A stretch of 64,000 nt of DNA, taken from Fusarium oxysporum f. sp. lycopersici 4287. Its lineage: Eukaryota > Ascomycota > Sordariomycetes > Hypocreales > Nectriaceae. This document shows, one piece after another, positions 11,102 to 22,437 of this stretch (its first letter is position 1; each line of letters opens with the position of its first letter). The notes beneath the pieces were generated by a model. That model made no database searches. It was given only the letters and a program-made list of their open reading frames with translations, and was not told the origin of the DNA. The stretch spans positions 3,615,453 through 3,679,452 of the forward strand of contig NC_030993.1 of NCBI RefSeq assembly GCF_000149955.1, written 5' to 3'. The translations under genes and the position numbers were made by a program.

Positions 11102-12253
11102 ATGGCTTCCATCTCCGTACCCAACACTAGCCCTGTAACAGGTCCCTCTAGAATCACACAAAACATAAAAGTCAGCAGGAGCGAGCTTATTCATACCTGC
11201 TTCTACAAAAGAACCAAATACTACTTTCCGACGCTCGATCCCAATGCCCATGAATTCTCCCAGGAAGTCCGCAGGTTCTTCTCCCGCTGCTATAAAACTC
11301 AAACTCCAAACCTTGGTGTTCTGGCCCGCCTGCCTCAAGATCTCCTCGAAGAAATCGTATTGCATCTGGACATTGACTCTTTTCGCCGGTTTAGACAAGT
11401 CAGTCGCCGGGCGCGGTACCTCTCAACTGCATTCACCATCTACCAGCGTGTTCTGCGCTACGCCCCGGATACGCTCAACGCTTTGAGAAGAACAGATCTT
11501 AGCGGCTATGTCTCGTATTCAGATGTATACACTGCACTCACGACGTCAAAGTGTACTTTCTGCGGACGGTTCGGCGAATTCATGTTCCTTCCGACTGCTA
11601 AGCGCTGCTGTTTCGAGTGTCTTCGTGCATCGCCGGAGACAGCTATCGTCAACCAAGCATGCATCAGCAGGAGGGAACAATGGAAGGATTTATACACCGA
11701 ACACGCTGAGGATCTTGCCGAAGCCTTGAAGTCGATGGATGTACGTTCTTTCAAGACTCATAACTGGGATGATGTTCAGAAAATGTCAAAGACTCGTGGC
11801 GTTCTAGCAAAGGATTTACTAGCGGCATTTATCAAAGTCGACAAAGGCCTGAAAGAACCTGGTCAATCCCTTCTAAAACCTGGCTGGCTTCACTACCGCC
11901 TCGCAGCAAGCATCATCTTCCCCTCCCTCAATCCTCGCACGGGAAAACTCCAGACGGGAGTAAGTTGCAAATGCTGCCACCTAAATCTCTGGAAGCTAAG
12001 CCCCCCTTCGCTTGTTCCCGCAACGAGCCAAAACGTCATGTGCAATCTGCATTTTCGAGCTCGCGATCGATCATACTCTGAAGACGAAGCTGCTTTGCAT
12101 TTTTCGCAGTGCCTGGAATCGCAGAAACTCTGGCGGGTGAGTAACCCTGGCGAAAGTGAGATTAATCATTGTATGTTTATCCAGCAAGGAGGGTTTTATT
12201 ACGATAGGGCGAATATTCGGCGACGGGAGCAGGAGAATTTGGCGGATGAGTGA
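11102..12253 (+). CDS. F-box protein, second of a tandem pair
   Basis: An intact single-exon gene of 383 aa. The F-box LARLPQDLLEEIVLHLDIDS begins near residue 77 and is followed by a body shared with the gene at 9064: CTFCGRFGEFMFLPT, CCFECLRASPE, a GWLHYRLAASI segment (first copy EWLQYRTAASI), CKCCHLNLW, and a terminal HFSQCLESQKLWR. The paired cysteines suggest a metal-binding fold beyond the F-box. It is presumably a substrate receptor of an SCF-type ubiquitin ligase; the target is unknown. The ATG has an ACAAAATGG context and a TATA box 74 bases upstream. Confidence 0.85.
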   Translation: MASISVPNTSPVTGPSRITQNIKVSRSELIHTCFYKRTKYYFPTLDPNAHEFSQEVRRFFSRCYKTQTPNLGVLARLPQDLLEEIVLHLDIDSFRRFRQVSRRARYLSTAFTIYQRVLRYAPDTLNALRRTDLSGYVSYSDVYTALTTSKCTFCGRFGEFMFLPTAKRCCFECLRASPETAIVNQACISRREQWKDLYTEHAEDLAEALKSMDVRSFKTHNWDDVQKMSKTRGVLAKDLLAAFIKVDKGLKEPGQSLLKPGWLHYRLAASIIFPSLNPRTGKLQTGVSCKCCHLNLWKLSPPSLVPATSQNVMCNLHFRARDRSYSEDEAALHFSQCLESQKLWRVSNPGESEINHCMFIQQGGFYYDRANIRRREQENLADE

Positions 12254-12764
12254 ATAGCTTTGGGCATTCCGTGAAGGAAGACATGTTACGCGGGCGGCAC
12301 CCTTATTTCAAGCAGGCACTTAACTCAAGAACCTAATCATACCGTATTGACACCCCGAAACATAGATCTGCGTATCATCTGTTACAAGTTCTCCTCAACT
12401 GTTCGCCTTCGAAACACAGCAACCCATTCGAGGTCAGCACAGCCCCATTGCGTAGCTTCGCAACTGGATCCCCTCGCTCTCGCTTAGACTCTGAGGCTGA
12501 CGCACTAGTCTCATTCCGTCAAGCCATTCGAGATAACTCAGCCGCGCGATTATCGGTGTCTCCTATTGGTTCAGTATCTGGGTTAATTGAGATCTTAGGG
12601 CTGAGCACGATGCCGTTATAACCGATGACGAAGTGGCATTCAAGTCGTGCTTACCAGCTATTTAAGATCTTACGGTCGCTGATCTATTTATCGTATTCAA
12701 TTCCTCTCATCTCACTCTCGTCTCAATCGTCAATCTTCCTCTCGTATCATTGAACTCTTTCATC
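12254..12764. other. Intergenic
   Basis: There is no gene. The right end (12690-12764) is a C/T-rich leader leading into the ATG at 12765. Confidence 0.55.
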
Positions 12765-13667
12765 ATGTCTTCCTCCAAAGAAGCAGAGCATCTCGCCAAC
12801 CAAACTCAGCCCTCAGATCCCTCACCAGCTTACCAAGCCGAAGCAGGCCCCTCATCTGCAAACGAACCATCATCCGATAAGATCCCCACGGCCGAAAACC
12901 CCTTCAACTTCCCATCCGAGTCTCCTCTCCCAAGCTACTCCGCAGCTTCATCCGCCCAAGAACCCCCCATCGCCATCCCCCAAGAGAACCCCACCCAAAC
13001 ATCTCCCTTCCTAAAAGCTTATGCACCCGCTCTTCTTGGCCATGGCATCACAAAAGAAGCATGGGGTTCCTTCCTCAATACCATTTCCGCTTTCATGACA
13101 GCCAAAGTCGGAGAACGCGCTATTAATCATGCCGGAGATGTCGCCAAGAGCGTTGGCCAACAACCTGTCAACTACGTAAAAAATGTTCAGAACCATGCTA
13201 AGAGCGTTGGCAAGAACATCGCCGCCAACACTAAGCGCGGAAACATCCTTGGCGCCGCGGCTGGTGTCGTCGGAGGTGCTATATCAATTCCCCTAGGCGC
13301 TGTCTTCGGTGCTGTAGGAACAGTCGTTGGTCTTCCGGGACGAACAATCGCAGCAGCTACGCGAAAGCCAAAAACACCAGCTGAACGCGCGGTCGCATAT
13401 GTCGTTGTTGCGAATCACGATTGGTTGAACAAGCGCGGCTTGCACGCGAGCCTGGTCAATACCGAACAGCTCTCAGAAGTCGTTGGTGTTTCTGTAAAGG
13501 CCCTATTGGAAGCTTCAGCAGAAGGAGACAAGAGCGCTGGACCATTGGGGCCTTTGAGTGCGCTGAGTGATCATATTGCTCATCTGGAGGTGAATGGGCC
13601 TGGAGTTGTTGATATTGGAGCTGAGACTTGGTGGTTGGTTTTAGTGAGGATAGAAGCTACTGCTTAG
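12765..13667 (+). CDS. Hypothetical protein with glycine-zipper hydrophobic segment
   Basis: A 300-aa single-exon frame beginning MSSSKEAEHL. I chose ATG 12765 because the codons upstream offer only TTG. Residues 1-80 are Ser/Pro/Glu-rich and probably disordered. Residues 159-193 are a Gly/Ala/Val-rich hydrophobic stretch with GxxxG spacing (GNILGAAAGVVGGAIS...), a glycine-zipper-like membrane-associating segment. The C-terminal 100 residues form a hydrophilic domain (ERAVAYVVVANHDWLNKRGLH...) without a family I recognise. Repeats of AKSVG (about 127 and 145) precede the zipper. The C/T-rich leader and clean frame argue for a real gene. Function unknown. Confidence 0.75.
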   Translation: MSSSKEAEHLANQTQPSDPSPAYQAEAGPSSANEPSSDKIPTAENPFNFPSESPLPSYSAASSAQEPPIAIPQENPTQTSPFLKAYAPALLGHGITKEAWGSFLNTISAFMTAKVGERAINHAGDVAKSVGQQPVNYVKNVQNHAKSVGKNIAANTKRGNILGAAAGVVGGAISIPLGAVFGAVGTVVGLPGRTIAAATRKPKTPAERAVAYVVVANHDWLNKRGLHASLVNTEQLSEVVGVSVKALLEASAEGDKSAGPLGPLSALSDHIAHLEVNGPGVVDIGAETWWLVLVRIEATA

Positions 13668-13999
13668 TGATTCTCAATTGGCGCCGAAGACAATATTCTT
13701 TTTTCTGATGATTTTGCGATTATTATAGAGGCAATTCATGTTTTTGTTGTAATCATGATGTTTTATCGTGAAATGCCGCTTTAGTCAATAACGTTGAGTC
13801 ACGATTCATCTACCCCGCATACGTGCAATTATCAGTACACCTCGTGCACCAATTCACGTCAGCCGATTTCGCTCACAGGACTCATATCCCAGTCAAACAA
13901 ACACGCGACTGCTTTTACAGTCCATATAACCACTGTCACTACGAACTCTCATTCCTTCACTACTCAAACTATAATCAGAGCTAAGCTCATCTCACCGCC
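13668..13999. other. Intergenic / SDR promoter
   Basis: There is no gene. It is the 3' flank of the glycine-zipper gene and the promoter and CA/CT-rich leader of the SDR gene. Confidence 0.55.
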
Positions 14000-14794
14000 A
14001 TGGCTCCAAGCCCCCAGGCCATCTCAGGATACCTATCCAGCCTCTTCAGCCTCGCCGGCAAAGTCGCCGTCGTAACCGGCGGTTCATCAGGCATAGGCCG
14101 CGAAATGGCAATTGCTCTCGGTCGCGCAGGATGTCGAATTGTTCTTGTCGCGCGACGACCGAAACCTCTTCAAGATACCATCGATCATCTTGCAGATCTT
14201 CATGTTACAGCTGAAGCGATCGTCGCTGACCTCTCAGACCAAGCTTCTGTGCGCGATGCGATTCATGCGATAAAAACGAATGCTGGAACACCTGATATTC
14301 TTGTCAATGCGGCGGGGGTCAATTATAGACCTCATATGAACGACCTCTCGCAGGGAGCATGGGATGAGACTATCGCTGTGAATCTCACGGCACCTTTCAC
14401 ACTTGGTCAAGCATTTGGACCAAAGATGGCTGAGAACGGCTGGGGACGTATCATAAACATCATCAGCCAACAATCCTTTCGAGCATTCGGAAACAGCGGT
14501 GCCTACGGAGCTTCTAAAGCAGGTCTTTTGGGTCTGACACGTTCGCAAGCTGAAGCATGGTCAAAGCATGGTGTTTTGTGCAACGCTATTGCGCCAGGTC
14601 TTGTCGATACGCCTTTGGCCCGGGCTACGTTCAACGATCCGGGAAAGGCTGACGCTCATGCTGCGAGGACGATGATTGGACGGAATGGGCTGCCGAAGGA
14701 CTTTGCGGGTGTTGCGGTTTGGTTGGCGAGTGATGCTAGTGCTGCTGTTACCGGGCAGACGATCTTTGTTGATGGAGGGTATTCGTCTACATGA
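14000..14794 (+). CDS. Short-chain dehydrogenase/reductase (classical SDR)
   Basis: An intact 264-aa single exon. It has the NAD(P)-binding TGGSSGIG motif (26-33), NAAG (103-106), the catalytic Ser at about 156 and YxxxK at 169-173, and a C-terminal DASAAVTGQTIFVDGG segment typical of 3-oxoacyl-ACP-reductase / gluconate-5-dehydrogenase-like SDRs. ARRP after the second strand suggests NADPH preference. Substrate cannot be told. It converges with the MFS transporter gene 139 bases downstream, but nothing else shows a shared role. Confidence 0.9.
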   Translation: MAPSPQAISGYLSSLFSLAGKVAVVTGGSSGIGREMAIALGRAGCRIVLVARRPKPLQDTIDHLADLHVTAEAIVADLSDQASVRDAIHAIKTNAGTPDILVNAAGVNYRPHMNDLSQGAWDETIAVNLTAPFTLGQAFGPKMAENGWGRIINIISQQSFRAFGNSGAYGASKAGLLGLTRSQAEAWSKHGVLCNAIAPGLVDTPLARATFNDPGKADAHAARTMIGRNGLPKDFAGVAVWLASDASAAVTGQTIFVDGGYSST

Positions 14795-14933
14795 GGACTG
14801 AGTTCAGGGCTCAGCTTGAGTTATGATACAATGGACAACGGTGGGCTGGCCAGATTGTACAGGCTGCGATACATAGAGATAGAGGCTTTCACTACATACT
14901 ATATTCAACTCTTACATATCCTCCTTTGCCACG

Positions 14934-16507
14934 TTATGCCTCACCCACCAGCGCATGCCTATGCCCTCTAATCTGCCTCTTATGTAAAGCCCTAATCGTA
15001 AACGCAATCCCAATCAACCCCACCGCCATCCCAACCATAGTAGGATACCCTCTCGGATAAACTGGCGCCTCAACCTGCTGCCAAATAATCAACGGCAACC
15101 ACGCCTGAAACACATACGCCATCTGATTCATCGCCCCCGTAACCAGCGCACGCTCTTCATTATCATCACTGCAAATCTCATGCGCCCACGCAAACGTAAG
15201 TCCGCTTATCCCGCCGCCAAAGCCACAGAGCATGAAACATACCCACGTGAACGGTGTAGGGACTTTCCAGACCGTTAGACCGACGTAGGCGATTATCTTG
15301 ACTAAGCCGGAAAACACGATGGCGGGCCAGCGGGCGCCGCGGAAGAGACTGTCTGATGTCCAGGCGTAGATGAGCGTTGTGATCACGCTGATTACTTCAA
15401 CGATGGTGGGGTAGAGGTTTACGTCGCGGATGGAGTAGCCTTCTGATTTGAGCCAGAGGGGGAATGCGGGTTGTGAGTTTCCGCCGTTGCCGTTGTTGAA
15501 GAGAATGTAGAGAAGAACCAAGGTGTAGATATGCCAGCTCGTGAAGATCTTTTTGAACTTTGCTTTTGTGTAAGGTGATCGTTGAGCACGACCTTCAAGT
15601 TCCATACGTTTCTTGGCTAAGGCGATATCCTCTGGTGTGAAGTACCAAGCCCTGGTAATCTCGGGAAGATCTGGTAGGAAGAAGAAACCTGCTATGGCGA
15701 TGGGGAGAGAAACAACTGTGTTGGTGATGAATAACCACTGCCATCCGTGATATCCATGCACGCCATCGAGGTTATGAGACCCAGCCATAAGATAGCCTGA
15801 GACCATGGATCCAACATTGCCCATGGCGTGGAACAAGCATGATCGTTTGGCAAGTTCGTCTTTGCGATACCATGAGCCGACGATGTATTGCATTCCAGGA
15901 TAGAATGTACTCTCTGCAAGACCGATGAAGAAACGAAGGACGTAAAGTTGAGTGGCGTTTGTGCATTTCGTGAGAAGGATTGTGAGGACGGACCAAGTTA
16001 CTTCGCAGGCGGGGATCCAGATACTCGGTCGGATGCGCGTCAATAACATGTTACTGAGCAGTTAGTATACCATTCATCACTGAAATAAGGGAGGGAGGCA
16101 CCTTGGGATTTCGCCGATGACATATCCAACAGTCCAGCAAGTTTGCATATAGTTCAACTCATTTCCGAACAGATTCATGTCTTCTTTCATCCCAGACACG
16201 AACGCATTGTTGATGTTCACCTGCTTCGTCAGTAACAGTCCAGTCTCAAAATAAATAGTCTTACCTGATCTAAGTACTTAATAAAGTACCCCAACGACGC
16301 CAACGTCATAAGAGCAGCATCAAGCTTGAATAAGAACCTGCGCTCCTCGGGTGATTTGTCAAAGGTATCCCATATGTACGACTTCCAGCTCCTCTTAGGT
16401 GTCTCTTGTAGGACAGCGACAACAGGAGCGTCCGAGTCTGAGCCCGGGGTCAGGTCTTGTGCGCCTTGGACCTTCTCGGATGAAACCACTTTGCCTTTCT
16501 CTGCCAT
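14934..16507 (-). CDS. MFS transporter, anion:cation symporter type (Dal5/Liz1-like)
   Basis: Three exons on the minus strand, 16265-16507, 16102-16220 and 14934-16053, split by 44- and 48-nt introns with CTAAC-type branch sites, give 493 aa. The cytosolic N-terminus is followed by [23 protein letters not shown], a hallmark of the fungal allantoate/pantothenate permease family, then about 12 hydrophobic helices with LRFFIGLAES (helix 4) and a short charged central loop. Closest in feel to pantothenate transporters of the Liz1/Fen2 type, but the substrate is not settled. Plasma membrane location is assumed from the family. Confidence 0.85.
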
Positions 16508-17784
16508 TGTGCTTCTAATTGAAAATGAGGCAAGGTTGAAGATGGTGGCTGATCGGGGAGAAAACTTTCTTTTAAGCTTATTTCCAAGTATGACGCTACG
16601 GCCATCATCCCCGGTCTCTATGTCTCTTCGACCCTATCAATCTTTACTAATTCAAGTAATATTTTCGCTCACAAACCGATGCGCGTTGCAAGCGAACAAG
16701 CGATGCATGAACAGCTTCTTTTCTCCCGCATCCCCTCCAATCAAGAATAGATACTGGACTGCTCATTCTGCACATCAATTGCGTCAGCCTCCGTTTCACG
16801 AGTATATTTCTGAAATTACTCAGATCTGCATTGATAAGGCCAAGAGCAGGAGTCATGTATCCGCGATTGTAACGTCGGGGTAGCTTGATGATTCGCCAGT
16901 CGCGCTGACGTGACCGAGACCTGGTATGTGGTGATTATGCAGTCCGAAATCTCAGATGCGGGGGACAGAACAAGATCCGAAATAAAGCTATAAATTACAC
17001 CTCCCATAAAACATTCGTAGAAGTACTTATTATCTTAATAGGATTCGACTATACTAATCTATGTTATGCGATAGATAGGTTTGACAGGCACGCAACTCTG
17101 AATATCTAGCTCAGCCAGACAGATGATCGACTAGCCACTGGTATTTTCTGGAACATTACTTCGAGCACTAGTACGAGACAAGTAAACTATTACGAAACAT
17201 TGAACTTTGGCAACATGGATCATTTGTGATAGAAGAAATGGTCTAGGTTAGGCAGCTCTGTCTTGGTCCAAATCACATTTCCAGATCGCCTTGATTAACC
17301 TTTAAAGTGCAGCAAGGTCCTACAACGAGGCACAGTGATAGCTTATATGGACACTTTATACCTATAATTGTAGCTGTTACACCAATGGAAGCCAGGCCAG
17401 CGCGTCTAGGATTCATTCAGGGAGATCGCCACGGTTACTTCGCTCATTACGTCACTCAAGGGCGGTTACAGGATATATGGAATTCCCCCACCCTATGCAC
17501 TAAAACAAGGAAACTGTCATTGGGTTATAAGAATCTCTAGCCGTTCAAGGTTCTCATTAGCAGGTAACAAGACTCCGACGGCTATTGTAAGTCCAGTAAG
17601 GCCGGCGAAGGATACACGACACGCCTTGCATGGAATTTAAGGCTATAACCTATCTGATTCCATCCATCCAAGTCCACAACCAAAAGGATATTTCTCAAAG
17701 AACCTTAGAGCTGCCGCAACTAATCATAATCAGATCCAACCTCCATACTCTTTAGCCTCCACATCAAAACGATGGCTCCATCAC
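16508..17784. other. Intergenic
   Basis: This is the upstream region of the MFS gene and the 3' flank of the exonuclease gene. No coding frame resembles a protein; the longest open frame here overlaps the MFS first exon on the opposite strand and is a shadow. Confidence 0.6.
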
Positions 17785-18920
17785 TCAAGCCTCTGTACCC
17801 TTAACCATTCTCACAACATTCCAGTGAAGCAAGTCTCGTGTAGCTGTCGCATCTTCAAGGCTATCATGGCCTCTCCCTTTCTGTATGACTCTGCCCAACC
17901 GCTCCTCAACCAATTTCTTCAACGAAAGTCCAGTCGTTGCGCCGTGATTATCACCCTCGACAATAAGCGTGTCGATAACTCGAGGATGAATCCATCGCAA
18001 AGAAGTGAGATCTGATTTCACACCATGCCCAATGACAATTGTTTCTGGGCTCACGAACTTCCAAATCAAAGATCGTGCGTTTCTCCAGCCAAACACGCAC
18101 TTCCTTTTGTTCCGTGCTTCATGCATCATCTTCCATGTTACACCTGACCACTTGGTGTTCAAGTGGCTCATTGGAACATCAGGCCAGATGAGTTTGTCGA
18201 TAAGAACATGGCATGAAAAATAATCGATAAGCGTTAACCGTATCAACTCGCAATCGCCCGATGCTGCTGTTCCCATTTCACAGTCGATCACGACAGCTTT
18301 GTGTGTATCCTTTGTCGTTGACGATGGCGTTGCAGTGTACTGCCAGCGATTGGATATCTCTTTGAGGGTACGCTGTTCAGGCTTGTGTTTCTCTTCTTGT
18401 TTACAAGGAGGCCCCATAACATGCTCGCCACAGCAGGTCCATTTCTGTAATAATTATCAGCGAGCCTTATTTCGGCTTGAAAAGGTGAGAAGTTTAACCT
18501 TGTTGACTATCTTCCCGTCGTGGAATTTACATCGCAGTACTGGTCCGAGGGTTTCCTCTAGCTGTAGCTGATCCATTCCAAGTGAACCAGTATCGTCTGG
18601 AACATTACTCGGCAACAGACCTTGAGTGGCCGCATACGCGGGGATCTTTTTGGCGAAGTAATCTTTGTCGACTTCTTCTTTCTTCCTTGGCAAGCACTAT
18701 ATGGTTTAGATCTCGGTTTCAGGAATCAGGCAAAAGGATTCTTACATATGCTACACCTCGCACAACGTCTCTTTTTCTCGAGGTCAGTATCTGACAGGCG
18801 AGTTGTAATATAACCCTTTGATGATAAACATTCAGTTGAATGGACTAGTTCGGAAAGAGAGTCTGAATAAGAGGGCTGATGCAACATCAGCGCACTCAAG
18901 GGCCCGGTGGTATTTTCCAT
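17785..18920 (-). CDS. DEDDh 3'-5' exonuclease (REX4-like) with N-terminal Cys/His zinc motif
   Basis: Minus-strand exons 18746-18920, 18499-18696 and 17785-18444. Intron 18445-18498 is clear and in phase. The catalytic domain shows VIDCEMG (motif I, Asp/Glu), VIGHGVKSDL (motif II, Asp) and GHDSLEDA (motif III, His/Asp), the DEDDh pattern of RNA exonucleases. Ahead of it lies a Cys/His cluster (CKFHDGK, WTCCGEH, PPCKQ) as in related fungal exonucleases. Exon 1 (starting MENTTG) ends in CARCSICK before a good GTAAGA donor (18745), but the splice to 18696 is out of phase by one base with the AYAATQG frame. So either exon 1 has another boundary or there is a one-base error. A shorter reading begins inside exon 2. 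Likely nuclear or cytosolic RNA processing by family. Confidence 0.75.
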
Positions 18921-19652
18921 GATGGAGAACTCGAGGACGGAAGCGCGATGGTGTTGTGTTGTGTTGGAAGTGAGGAATGGAAATGAATGGTGAGGAAGGC
19001 AGCGATTCCGTGTGCAGCAAAGCTAAGGCGACTCAAACTTCGTGTCCATCAATAATAGGCTTCGCAATGAAAGGGATGTATTTTGGAAGAATGAAACTCA
19101 AAATGAAGATGAGGAGAAAAGGAACAGAAGCAAAAGCGCGAAATGGCTGTGGGAGGCCAACCAGTTCCTGGTGCGGGGTAAGGTGACAAAGGCAAATCAG
19201 GTACACCTGCATGTGTTGATAAATCAATTCTTAGCCTTAACCACGTGTAGACACTGCTAGTTTTCATGGAGGCCTTTTGAGTAGAACCTTATGTCGTGGG
19301 AATAATCTGCCGTGTTCCAATTACCTGCGCCAGCTGCCCAAAGTATATCCTCAAGGCTTGCAGTCCCTCAATTACCTGACCAGGTTGGGTATAGGAAAAC
19401 TGGCTTTTTTCTAGATATTTATAGTCCAGGAACTAAGACCTTATGGAATAACTGATCTTAGGAGGATAAATATTGCATTACTTGTTGCAGTAACAATATC
19501 ACAGGATAACAAGTCTTTTTCTCAGGAAAGCATGTGGGCTTGACTAGAAGAAACAACTGGGATTTACTATGGATTGAAAACAAATAATAAAGCAGAAGTC
19601 GAGCCGCTGCAGAAGAGCGATATTGGCGATGGCTCCCCAGCATATACAAGTG
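18921..19652. other. Intergenic
   Basis: There is no gene. It is the upstream region of the exonuclease gene (purine/pyrimidine-skewed 18950-19150) and the 3' flank of the FAD monooxygenase. Confidence 0.55.
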
Positions 19653-20946
19653 CTACAGCTTTCTGTGGTCAGCTAGCTTGGCTTCTAGCGTGTCAAGGTC
19701 CAAATCAAATAGCCACTGCATATTATCCTTCGTAGATGGGCTCTTACGCTCCGTATCCAGAAAATTCGATCTTTCCAGCTCGGACGACCTCGACATATTA
19801 GTCGCCCGCATCATCTCATGTATCCTGTCGATCTTATCCTGCCGCCACGACTGCCAAGTACTCAGCACCTTAGGCCAAACCTCATCATTCCATTCGTGAG
19901 ATAAGGCCTTGGCCAGTGAGAAACCATCTTCCAAGGCCTGGTTCACTCCTTGGCCCGACGAGGCCGGCATGGCGTGAGCAGCGTCGTCTATCATGATAAC
20001 ATTTCCAGAAGATGACGACCAGCTGTGTAGCTCAGGCATGGCGTAGAATGGCCAGCATAATATGCCCTCCGGGCGCTTACATAGTTCGTCGATAGCATGT
20101 TTCGCTGTATCATGCCATTAGTCATAATCCTTCCGCAATAAAGCGGAAAGAGATGCTGGGTCGGAGGCGAGAGCCTCCCAACCTTTTCGATCGGCTTCTG
20201 GGTACGAAAACTGCGTTCCAATCATGAGATCTGACCCATCTGCCACTTCAGGAACCATGAACAGACTACCAGGCTTCCCTAGGATCGTACAACCAGCTGC
20301 AAAGTCCCGATCGGGCCATTCTACTGACTCCGTTGGAATATGCCCATATACACATAACAGATTAGTATAAACTGGACTAAGATCCGTGATGTGGCGTCTC
20401 AAAGTTGAATGAATACCGTCAGATCCGATCATCATTGCGGCGCGTTCTGTCCTGTCTCCAACCTGGAAGACAACCCCCTCAGGCGTATCGCTGATTATTT
20501 TCTCGAACTTCATATCATAGAAGATCGGTATGTTCCTCTCAGCCAGGGCCATCTTCATTTCTTGAAGGAGGGTGAGCCGATAGAGACAGTAGCAAGGGTG
20601 AGCGTACGGGCCATCCAAAGCAATCCCCGCCTTCCTCACGGTCTTGTCATCTGCGTGGATATTCGCAGATGTAGCTCTTCTCTTGCAAGCGACTCAAAAT
20701 CCCTAGCTCATCGAAGACTCGGCACCCGTTAGGTGTGAGCGTCACGCCGCTTGAAAGGATGTCCGAATGTGCGCCCCTGGCCTCGAAGATACGACATGGA
20801 ATAGATTGGAGATGCAAAGCTAGGGCGAGAGCGGTGCCCTGTATCCGTCGTTAGTCTTAAACACGCATCATTCACGACAAGTCTAGACCGACCCCTAAGC
20901 CGGCACCAATGATGGCGACACCGTTTGTTTTGATGCTCACGGACAT
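19653..20946 (-). pseudogene. FAD-dependent monooxygenase (salicylate-hydroxylase-like), frameshifted and nonsense-mutated
   Basis: Exon 1 (20893-20946) and a 54-nt intron lead into an exon from 20838. The product begins with the FAD dinucleotide motif IIGAGLGG, then RIFEARG, the DG motif MIGSDGIHS and the late DDAAHAMPASSGQG motif that binds the FAD ribityl-phosphate side. The usual Gly before the Asp is here Asp. After residues LQEKSY (about 20675) similarity continues only one base over (TSANIHADDK...), a one-base insertion. At 20118-20120 an in-frame TAA interrupts LLRKDYD-stop-WHDTAKHAID, where the flanks read as one domain. No intron with a GT donor fits either place. Two independent lesions make a pseudogene likely, unless both are sequence errors. 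Confidence 0.8.
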
Positions 20947-21372
20947 AGTGAACCTTGCGTTGAGATTTAGGGAAAGTGTTAAAGGGCTGACAAACGTACC
21001 TTTCAAATTACTTTGGAGGGTTTATAGCGGCATATGCGGTCTTGATAAATTTGAACTACATGCAGTAAAGGACAGTTCGGAGCATTCAAACAAGTCCGAC
21101 GGCTTGATTGTGTTAATCTAGACAGGGATTGTCAAAGTTAGATACCTTCTAACCTAAGCCACTTCCAGAGAATAGATAATCGATAAAGCGGAAAGGAGCG
21201 GGATTCGACAAAGTCCGAAATCCCCGTCGCACGGACTCGGCATTTATATGTATTTACCTTTCATCCTCCGTCACAATGGAAAAGTCTAGATCTAAACACG
21301 CGGAATGACTTTAATGTTGAGTAGAGTGACTAAATACAACGAAGCGTGCATGCTCATGACCTCCACCTCTAT
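20947..21372. other. Intergenic
   Basis: It holds the promoter of the FAD monooxygenase relic and the 3' flank of the NmrA-like gene. Nothing else seen. Confidence 0.55.
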
Positions 21373-22437
21373 CTAATGCTTCATGCGCTCACCACGACCC
21401 TTCAAAACCTCAACCAAAGCAATCCCATCCTTCGTAGCCTCGTCCAGATCCTCCTCTGGCAAACCAAGCAAACTGTTCTGTGATTTCGCGGACAGATTAC
21501 TCGGATCCTCCGGGAAGAAGGCCCTCGCGTAGAGCAACTTGCTGAATCCAGACATGTCTCCTCGCTTAACCTGCGCCATGCCCTCCTCATACCGTTTCTT
21601 AGTTGACTCATGAGTAACAGTCCAGTCTGAGTCAGATGTCTCTGTAACACGCTTGACGCTCTCAAAGAGATCTCGTTGACTGACGATGAAGCTGTTCAGG
21701 TAAACGGCCTTGTTCAAGAAGGTCGATACCGTGAGACTCTCGTCGTTCTCGTCATCCGGGAGTTCCTTCAAACTCAGAACTTTGGCAACAGCCCTCCCAA
21801 CCTGCGCAAGCGTAGAAGTCGAGTTCTTAACATTCCCATCGTCATAAACCGTGAGGGTCTTTTTATCAAAGTCAAACCCAAAACGGTTCTCGCCGCCGGC
21901 AAGACTATAGTCGAACCAGAATCCACAACAGACTGTGATCCAGTTCATACCGAGCCTCTCAATCTCATCTCTGTTCGCTTTCGCAATCGGTCCAAGGATG
22001 GTGTCTGCACCGAGTTTGACCTGTTCGATGTCGCCAGCGTAGCCGTTCGGCATGATGTAAGGTACTCCAGCTTTAGCGGCTGCTTGGGCTAGTTTGCTAT
22101 GCGTGTCCTTGGGTGCGTTGGGAGCCATGGTTATGATGAGGAATTGCTGGTCTTCCAAGGCGGCGACCAGAGTTGATTCGTCGTTATAGTCGATTGGTGC
22201 GACGATAATGCCGTTGGGAAGGCTGTTAGTGCTTCCTTGGCGTGTTAGAGCGGTGATCGTGTGTTTGCCAGTTTGGAGAAGTGCATTGGCGATGTGAGAA
22301 CCGACTGTACCCCCGGCCTGACCTGTTCGTTAGTGCTGTTCAGTGGGACAAAGACTGAGTGTACTTACGCCGACGATTGCAACTCTCTCAATTTCGTTGG
22401 TGAAGCCCGCTGGCTGGTCCTTAGCATATCTGGCCAT
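21373..22437 (-). CDS. NmrA-like / isoflavone-reductase-type NAD(P)-binding protein
   Basis: Two minus-strand exons (22369-22437 and 21373-22317) with a 51-nt intron give 337 aa. The start MARYAKDQ leads directly into VAIVGAGGTVGSHIANALL, the atypical-SDR nucleotide-binding motif, with the intron placed inside the glycine loop (after IVG). ALTRQGS after the second strand suggests NADPH binding, and VAPIDYNDESTLVAAL matches the family. No classical YxxxK is visible, which fits the NmrA/PCBER group rather than classical SDRs. It could be an oxidoreductase or a redox sensor; substrate unknown. A TATATAAA box sits about 112 bases upstream. Confidence 0.85.

Noticed and set aside
14000..16507. SDR and MFS transporter as a metabolite cluster
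   Set aside because: Only two convergent genes are present, with no biosynthetic core enzyme or regulator next to them.
16326..16883. 185-codon plus-strand frame over the MFS first exon
   Set aside because: It lies opposite a clear transporter exon and has no family features; a shadow frame.
20095..20135. Intron end (GACTAAT branch, ATACAG acceptor) to bypass TAA at 20118
   Set aside because: The 3' signals look good, but there is no GT donor in the preceding 70 bases and the surrounding residues read as continuous domain sequence.
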